In this document: positions 59,997 to 64,000 of the stretch, piece after piece
Layout: each line of letters starts with the position of its first letter
How positions within the stretch are numbered: position 1 is the first letter of the stretch
Assembly (NCBI RefSeq): GCF_900101605.1
Contig: NZ_FMUR01000004.1
Span: 310,001-374,000 of the forward strand
Length of the DNA stretch: 64,000 bases
Source of the DNA: Butyrivibrio hungatei
GTDB lineage: Bacteria > Bacillota > Clostridia > Lachnospirales > Lachnospiraceae
Reading direction: 5' to 3'
Notes under the pieces: model-generated
What the model saw: only the letters and a program-made list of their open reading frames with translations
The model's database searches: none
Told to the model about the DNA's origin: nothing
Made by a program: the position numbers and the translations under genes

Positions 59997-60866
59997 TTAG
60001 CAGAAATAACCATATTTCATCAACGCATTCTGTGTACTGCTATTATATCCGTATGCGACTGCGGAATTCTGAATATTGCACGGGTATCCGTATTTAAGAG
60101 TGGCATCCTTTGCTCCGCATGGATAGCCATATTTAAGTGTCGGTGTATCTCCGCATGGATAGCCGTATTTAAGTACCGGTGCATCTCCGCATGGATAACC
60201 GTATTTGAGTACCGGTTCTCCGCATGGATAGCCATATTTAACGCCGGTCGACGCATCTTCTACGCCGCATGGATAGCCGTACTTTAATGTAGCATCCTGC
60301 ACACCACACGGATAACCATACTTAAGCGCTGCTGTATCGGATACATCACATGCGTATCCATACTTTACGTTAATATTTGCTCCATCCTGTACGCCGCATG
60401 GATAACCATACTTGAGTGCTGCCGTATCGCCTGCATCACATGCATAGCCATACTTAACGAGCGGCTCCTGCGCTCCGAGCACATATCCGTAAGGAATTGC
60501 TGCATTGCCGATACTTCTAAGCATCACATCATTATTTTCGCTATACTTAGCAAATTCATCTGAATCACTGGGAACAACTGAGATTGAAACATTATGTTTC
60601 TGTTCTGTCTCTGATAAGCTGGTGAAATTGATCATTGTGAATTCAATCTCTGCTTTCTTATCTGTTTCAGAAACAGCAACGAACCAGAACTTCTGAATAA
60701 CAGGCGCAACTGTAGCAGATGACGGAACCTTTTCCGTATCAATGCCTAAAAGTACAACGCCCTTCGGTAGACCTGTCAAACACCATCCATATGCCGTAGA
60801 TCCAAGCATTGACTGAAGTCCGACTGAAAATGACTTACCCTGAAATACAACCATTTCGTTTGCCAT
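59997..60866 (-). CDS. Multi-core RiPP-like precursor: chagasin-like leader plus KYGYPCG repeats
   Basis: 289 residues. Residues 1-105 resemble the protease-inhibitor I42/chagasin fold (LGSTAYGWCLTGLPKGVVLL, then FWFVAVSETDKKAEIEF). Residues 138-289 hold 11 KYGYxC units, eight of them KYGYPC, at intervals of 11-16 residues, plus two decayed YGY units (IPYGYV, AYGYNS). Linkers are short and rich in Asp, Ala, Val, Gly. There is no signal peptide. The adjacent radical SAM/SPASM enzyme suggests that Tyr or Cys residues of each repeat are modified, giving many products from one chain. It has its own strong promoter at 60973-61001. Confidence 0.8.
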   Translation of the reverse strand: MANEMVVFQGKSFSVGLQSMLGSTAYGWCLTGLPKGVVLLGIDTEKVPSSATVAPVIQKFWFVAVSETDKKAEIEFTMINFTSLSETEQKHNVSISVVPSDSDEFAKYSENNDVMLRSIGNAAIPYGYVLGAQEPLVKYGYACDAGDTAALKYGYPCGVQDGANINVKYGYACDVSDTAALKYGYPCGVQDATLKYGYPCGVEDASTGVKYGYPCGEPVLKYGYPCGDAPVLKYGYPCGDTPTLKYGYPCGAKDATLKYGYPCNIQNSAVAYGYNSSTQNALMKYGYFC

Positions 60867-60972
60867 AAAAATCTCCCTTCAATTTATTCGGAATTTTTGT
60901 TGACGTTGCCTGCGCCTTGACTTAGCGCTTTAAAAAGACAACGCATTACACCGGTAAAAACCTCTAAATAAA

Positions 60973-61001
60973 ATTATGGGGGATGTTCTTTTTTGTGTCA
61001 A
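60973..61001 (-). promoter_or_regulatory. Promoter of the repeat-precursor operon
   Basis: On the minus strand TTGACA (60996-61001), a 17-base spacer and CATAAT (60973-60978), near consensus. It gives a leader of about 100 bases before the precursor start. The gap 60867-61195 also holds an extended -10 (TGGTATACT, 61122-61130) for the divergent plus-strand gene. Confidence 0.82.
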
Positions 61002-61195
61002 CATAAAGTCGTGATATAGATAATTCTGTAAAATCTGTCGTTTCTGTCAATTCTGTATCAGAATGCATTTTATACCTCCCCGCATACCAAAATAAATCCA
61101 TAAAAAACTTCAATGCATAAATGGTATACTAACTGTATGTAAAACTTACACCGTGAATGACACGGCCGCAACTTAAAAGGAAAGGGATTATAAAA

Positions 61196-61750
61196 ATGAT
61201 AGATATAGAAGCATTTGTGAAAAAGAATTATCAAAAAATAAAAGATCTCGGCTTATCCGTAAAAGCCGATGAATCCAATGTCATAAAATCCATGAAAAAA
61301 TTTCCGCAGGATATGCTTAACGACCTGGGAGAAGAAGGAATCGTTTCTTTTCTCTTCTCTGCAATCGAGTTTTCGAATGTATTTTATACGGATTTTGAAG
61401 GAGTTGAATATGCGGATTTTCTGAAGGAATGTCAGCATATCTCGGGAGATGAACTAAGCTTTGAAGATGTAACCAATAATGTATCAAAAGACACCCTTGA
61501 AAAAGGTACGGGAACAAGTGAAGTATCTTTTAAATGCAATGGAAAAGAATACAATTATACAGCCAAGTTCTACTATGACTGGTTCGACACAGGTTTTATC
61601 AGATATCTTAATACTATATTCGAAGAGAACGGGCTTGATAAAAGACTGATCGTATTCGGCGATCCCAATGCCTCATTGATTACTTACCAAAATCCGGATT
61701 TTTGCAATCGCTTAAAAGAGGCTTTTCCTATGCTTGAAGCGAGCGTTTGA
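61196..61750 (+). CDS. Hypothetical protein, 184 aa
   Basis: The ATG at 61196 follows AAGGGATTATAAAA; the longer frame start is not supported. Soluble mixed protein with FVKKNYQKIKDLGLSVKADE, an acidic middle and YNYTAKFYYDWFDTGFIRYL. It is divergent from the precursor operon and ends convergently with the histidine kinase gene. I do not recognise the family. A role in the peptide system cannot be excluded, but there is no direct evidence. Confidence 0.7.
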   Translation: MIDIEAFVKKNYQKIKDLGLSVKADESNVIKSMKKFPQDMLNDLGEEGIVSFLFSAIEFSNVFYTDFEGVEYADFLKECQHISGDELSFEDVTNNVSKDTLEKGTGTSEVSFKCNGKEYNYTAKFYYDWFDTGFIRYLNTIFEENGLDKRLIVFGDPNASLITYQNPDFCNRLKEAFPMLEASV

Positions 61751-61785
61751 TGCATCTGCTCAGACAACTTCGCGAAGGATATTAC

Positions 61786-62505
61786 TTATTTCTCCAAAAT
61801 CTCTAATATACTTTGCGCAATGCGTTCAGAATTATTTATGATTGAAGTCAGCGATTCACGGGCGTCGGGATCCGTATTGTTCTCAAGGAGAAGGTCCGCG
61901 TTCCCGCGAATGACCGTGAGCGGAGTTTTCAGATCATGCGCCATCTGCGCCATCTCCTGCTTAGTCTCATATTCCCCTCGCCACTTCTCTTCCGCAATTT
62001 TGTAGATCATACTCTTAAGTTTCCAGATAAGCACAAATGAAGGTACGAAAATTGCAAGAATGTAGATTGCAAGACACAGAAAAAGCGCGAGCATCTCACC
62101 TTTCGCCTTCATGCTGTAATGGACATATACAGTATAGCCGTTCACAACTCTTGCAATAAAAACTTCTCTTCCTTTTATCTGCCGGCTCATCCCGCTTGTT
62201 TTATAAAAAGAGATAAACCTATCCATATCCTGCTTCTTGCAGTTTTCAATCTTTGATTCCGTCACTTCATTTTCAGATTCAATGACATAATCACCTTTTT
62301 GAGGAAAAGATAATACATCCGGCTTTTCTGCTTCTTTCGCCTCATCAAGCCACTCCTCAACCTGCTTCTCTGTGCTGTCCGCTCTTTCACCCGTAAATCC
62401 GTTAAAGATTATTACAGAAAAAACAGTCGCAACGAGCATAAGCCCTGCAATGACCAAAAGATATATTCCAATAACCGTAGTCAGTTTTATATTTGTTTTT
62501 TCCAT
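61786..62505 (-). CDS. Sensor histidine kinase lacking the ATPase domain
   Basis: 239 residues. Membrane helices near 10-35 and 140-162 frame an extracytoplasmic sensor. The HisKA dimerisation helix is present with the phospho-acceptor His in AQMAHDLKTPLTVIRGNADL, but the protein ends 50 residues later at LEILEK. The whole HATPase domain is missing, and no remnant is visible before the convergent gene. It is either a truncated pseudogene or a phospho-transfer partner. The start overlaps the response regulator by 19 nt. Confidence 0.8.
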   Translation of the reverse strand: MEKTNIKLTTVIGIYLLVIAGLMLVATVFSVIIFNGFTGERADSTEKQVEEWLDEAKEAEKPDVLSFPQKGDYVIESENEVTESKIENCKKQDMDRFISFYKTSGMSRQIKGREVFIARVVNGYTVYVHYSMKAKGEMLALFLCLAIYILAIFVPSFVLIWKLKSMIYKIAEEKWRGEYETKQEMAQMAHDLKTPLTVIRGNADLLLENNTDPDARESLTSIINNSERIAQSILEILEK

Positions 62506-63152
62506 TTATATCCTATCCCCCATACGGTCTCTATGGGCTCCGCTCCGTTAGATTTAAGCTTTCTTCGAACATTCTTGATATGCTCTGTTATTGCCGATTC
62601 ATCACCATCCTTGTCGTAGCCGTAAATAAACTCGTAGATCTGAGTCTTGGAAAACACCTGTCCTCTGTTTTTAAAAAGAAGCTCCACAATCTCAAACTCA
62701 CTCTTTGTCAGCTCCACTTTTTTATCATTCACTCTAAGCTCACAGTCTTCCGGATACAAAGTAATATCTCCTGAACGGATCATGCCGCGCACTTCGTCTC
62801 TGTTATCCCTTCTTATATGCGCCGCTATCCTCGCCCTTAATTCTGCGACAGAAAAAGGCTTTCTGATATAATCGTCGGCTCCAAGCGAAAGTCCGTAAAC
62901 CACGTCTTCTTCAAGTGCCTTTGCGCTCAAAAAAATAATCGGACAGCCCACTTTACTCCTGACTCTTTTTATCACATCATAGCCGCTCTCATTCGGCATC
63001 ATAACATCCATTATTATCAAACTGTACGATGACATATCTTCAGGAATACTCTGCAAAGGTACAAGGACAGTATCAACTTGATACTGCCCCTTAAGCGCCT
63101 TTTCTATCAATCGCAAAATATCCTGTTCGTCATCTATAGCCAAAATCTTCAT
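62487..63152 (-). CDS. OmpR/PhoB-family response regulator
   Basis: 221 residues. Receiver domain: acidic pocket in IDDEQD, phospho-acceptor Asp in LIIMDVMMPNESGY, the Thr/Ser and Lys in FLSAKA and DDYIRKPF. The winged-helix output follows (LTKSEFEIVELLFKNRGQVF, then HIKNVRRKLKS). It appears intact even though its paired kinase is truncated. Its start overlaps the TraX stop by 4 nt. Confidence 0.92.
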   Translation of the reverse strand: MKILAIDDEQDILRLIEKALKGQYQVDTVLVPLQSIPEDMSSYSLIIMDVMMPNESGYDVIKRVRSKVGCPIIFLSAKALEEDVVYGLSLGADDYIRKPFSVAELRARIAAHIRRDNRDEVRGMIRSGDITLYPEDCELRVNDKKVELTKSEFEIVELLFKNRGQVFSKTQIYEFIYGYDKDGDESAITEHIKNVRRKLKSNGAEPIETVWGIGYKWKKQI

Positions 63153-64000
63153 TGCATCACCATGTAAAGTAAAATTGAAACTCCGTACAAAACATACACA
63201 TGCACGGGATAGAACCAGTAGAACAGCTTGGCGTTACCCTTACCGTATTCACCATTGTAGTATAACATGAGAAACATCGCAAAAACTCCCATCCATTCAT
63301 ATGCCTTGAAGAAAAGTGTTTCTGCATTAAGCGGCATTCCCGCAAGGAGCAAGACCGCCGTGTTAAGTAAGAACGTAAAAGCAGCCCACGCATAGATACG
63401 AATATTCTTATTTTTGCAGTAACTGAAGATCAAAAGAATCATTCCTTCAAGTACCGTCACCGTTCCACCGTCAACGATTGCAGAATGAAGCGGAAGCACC
63501 GAAAGACTTACCAGATTTGCCAAAAAGAGTCCTATCTTATTCTCCGTAGCTACAAACGGAGCAAAAACAAGATAATACATTATGAAAGGCAAGATGAGCG
63601 GAACTACCACCGCAATGATTCCTCGAACAAATTTCTTTTCCCTTATCCAATCAATTCCCTGCATTACAACAAACAAGATTGCAAACGTGGACAGCATTCC
63701 GTTCTTCGGAAAAAATCCGTCTCCTCTTACCGCAAAAGACAACACGTTATAGAAGCCAAACTGAATCGCTCCCATACCAACGGATATAAGATATATTTTT
63801 AAAAAGTATTTTTTTCTGTCATGCGTATGAATAAATCCTTCCACAAAGCAAAACAGAAATAGCGGTGCCGCAAGTCTTCCAATCCACGAGAAAACAATCG
63901 GCACCTTTCCTGTAAATTCGAAAAAATAATGAATGTGATCCAACACCATAAAAGCCAATGCCAGATACTTTAAGTTAAATCCCGTTAATCCTTTTTCCCT
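63149..64000 (-). CDS. TraX-family membrane protein, 5' end outside the window
   Basis: The frame is open to the window edge (GLTGFNLKYLALAFMVLDHI precedes the first internal ATG), so the true start lies beyond 64000. About eight membrane helices are visible with MVLDHIHYFFEFTGKVPIVF, IGRLAAPLFLFCFVEGFIHT, GMLSTFAILFVVM and a C-terminal KLFYWFYPVHVYVLYGVS. TraX proteins acetylate pilin in F plasmids; Firmicute homologues are acyltransferase-like with unknown substrates. It is coupled to the two-component genes by a 4-nt overlap. Confidence 0.85.
   Translation of the reverse strand, partial: REKGLTGFNLKYLALAFMVLDHIHYFFEFTGKVPIVFSWIGRLAAPLFLFCFVEGFIHTHDRKKYFLKIYLISVGMGAIQFGFYNVLSFAVRGDGFFPKNGMLSTFAILFVVMQGIDWIREKKFVRGIIAVVVPLILPFIMYYLVFAPFVATENKIGLFLANLVSLSVLPLHSAIVDGGTVTVLEGMILLIFSYCKNKNIRIYAWAAFTFLLNTAVLLLAGMPLNAETLFFKAYEWMGVFAMFLMLYYNGEYGKGNAKLFYWFYPVHVYVLYGVSILLYMVMQ

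Noticed and set aside
1-64000. tRNA, rRNA and riboswitch genes
   Set aside because: Reading both strands for T-arm and anticodon-arm patterns and for familiar riboswitch cores gave no convincing candidate; a covariance-model scan would be needed to be sure.

Overview
The window is AT-rich, dense with strong AGGAGG-type ribosome binding sites and coded almost entirely on the minus strand. The gene families point to a Firmicute, most likely a gut or rumen Lachnospiraceae (Butyrivibrio/Roseburia type): a SpoVG-family protein, a Tn1549-like conjugation module (Maff2, DUF4315, DUF4366, CD1108-type NlpC/P60), a Tn916-type integrase and P27-type phage packaging genes. No rRNA or tRNA gene was recognised. 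The genus is inference.

Region 1 (1-22.4 kb) is a defence island. Its core is an operon reading right to left from 22.1 kb with the composition of an SspABCD single-strand phosphorothioation system: SspD-like PP-loop/ferredoxin protein, SspB-like DUF4007 protein, SspC-like ATPase and SspA-like cysteine desulfurase. The desulfurase would mobilise sulfur, the PP-loop enzyme would activate it, and the DUF4007 protein and ATPase would act on DNA. The operon continues into a PLD-DEVH helicase, a 51-aa protein, a DndD-like SMC ATPase and a 166-aa protein, which sit where an SspFGH-type effector module would be. An SspE-like DUF262/DUF1524 nickase, an Mrr-like endonuclease and a TrlF-like PHP-ATPase follow. 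Further downstream are a zinc-ribbon/Gly-Ala-rich protein with a helical partner, an MBL hydrolase and a frameshifted nuclease-like remnant.

Region 2 (22.7-45.6 kb) is an integrative conjugative element. It carries SpoVG, a MOBP-like relaxase, MobC, DUF4366, DUF4315, NlpC/P60, a PrgI-VirB4 fusion, TrbL/VirB6, Maff2, VirD4, PcfB, a HigBA pair, ParB, ParA, RepA and DUF5688, and ends near a tyrosine integrase. A HEPN-motif gene sits as cargo between maff2 and virD4. No topoisomerase, primase or SNF2 helicase gene is present, although related elements usually carry them. The integrase-proximal end is heavily rearranged. It holds fragments of DUF4143, DUF1016 and DUF5688 genes, a 202-bp direct repeat flanking a TrmO/transglutaminase/Fic-VbhA block, and several copies of one terminator family.

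Region 3 (45.6-51 kb) is a decayed phage segment. Its P27 small terminase gene is interrupted by a 449-bp MITE-like element with iteron arrays and a perfect 8-bp target duplication. An MBL-nuclease protein with a possible modified-DNA-reader N terminus lies between the terminase and its HNH gene. A divergent XRE regulator and two small genes follow on the plus strand.

Region 4 (51-64 kb) looks chromosomal: NUDIX / membrane protein / inositol-phosphatase operon, ArsR-permease-thioredoxin operon, GyrI-like pseudogene, MmcQ, RidA, an alpha/beta hydrolase, a two-component system whose kinase lacks its ATPase domain, and TraX. Its standout is a two-gene operon at 58.5-60.9 kb. It pairs a radical SAM/SPASM/TPR enzyme with a protein carrying 11 KYGYxC repeats behind a chagasin-like domain, the layout of a multi-core RiPP precursor and its maturase.
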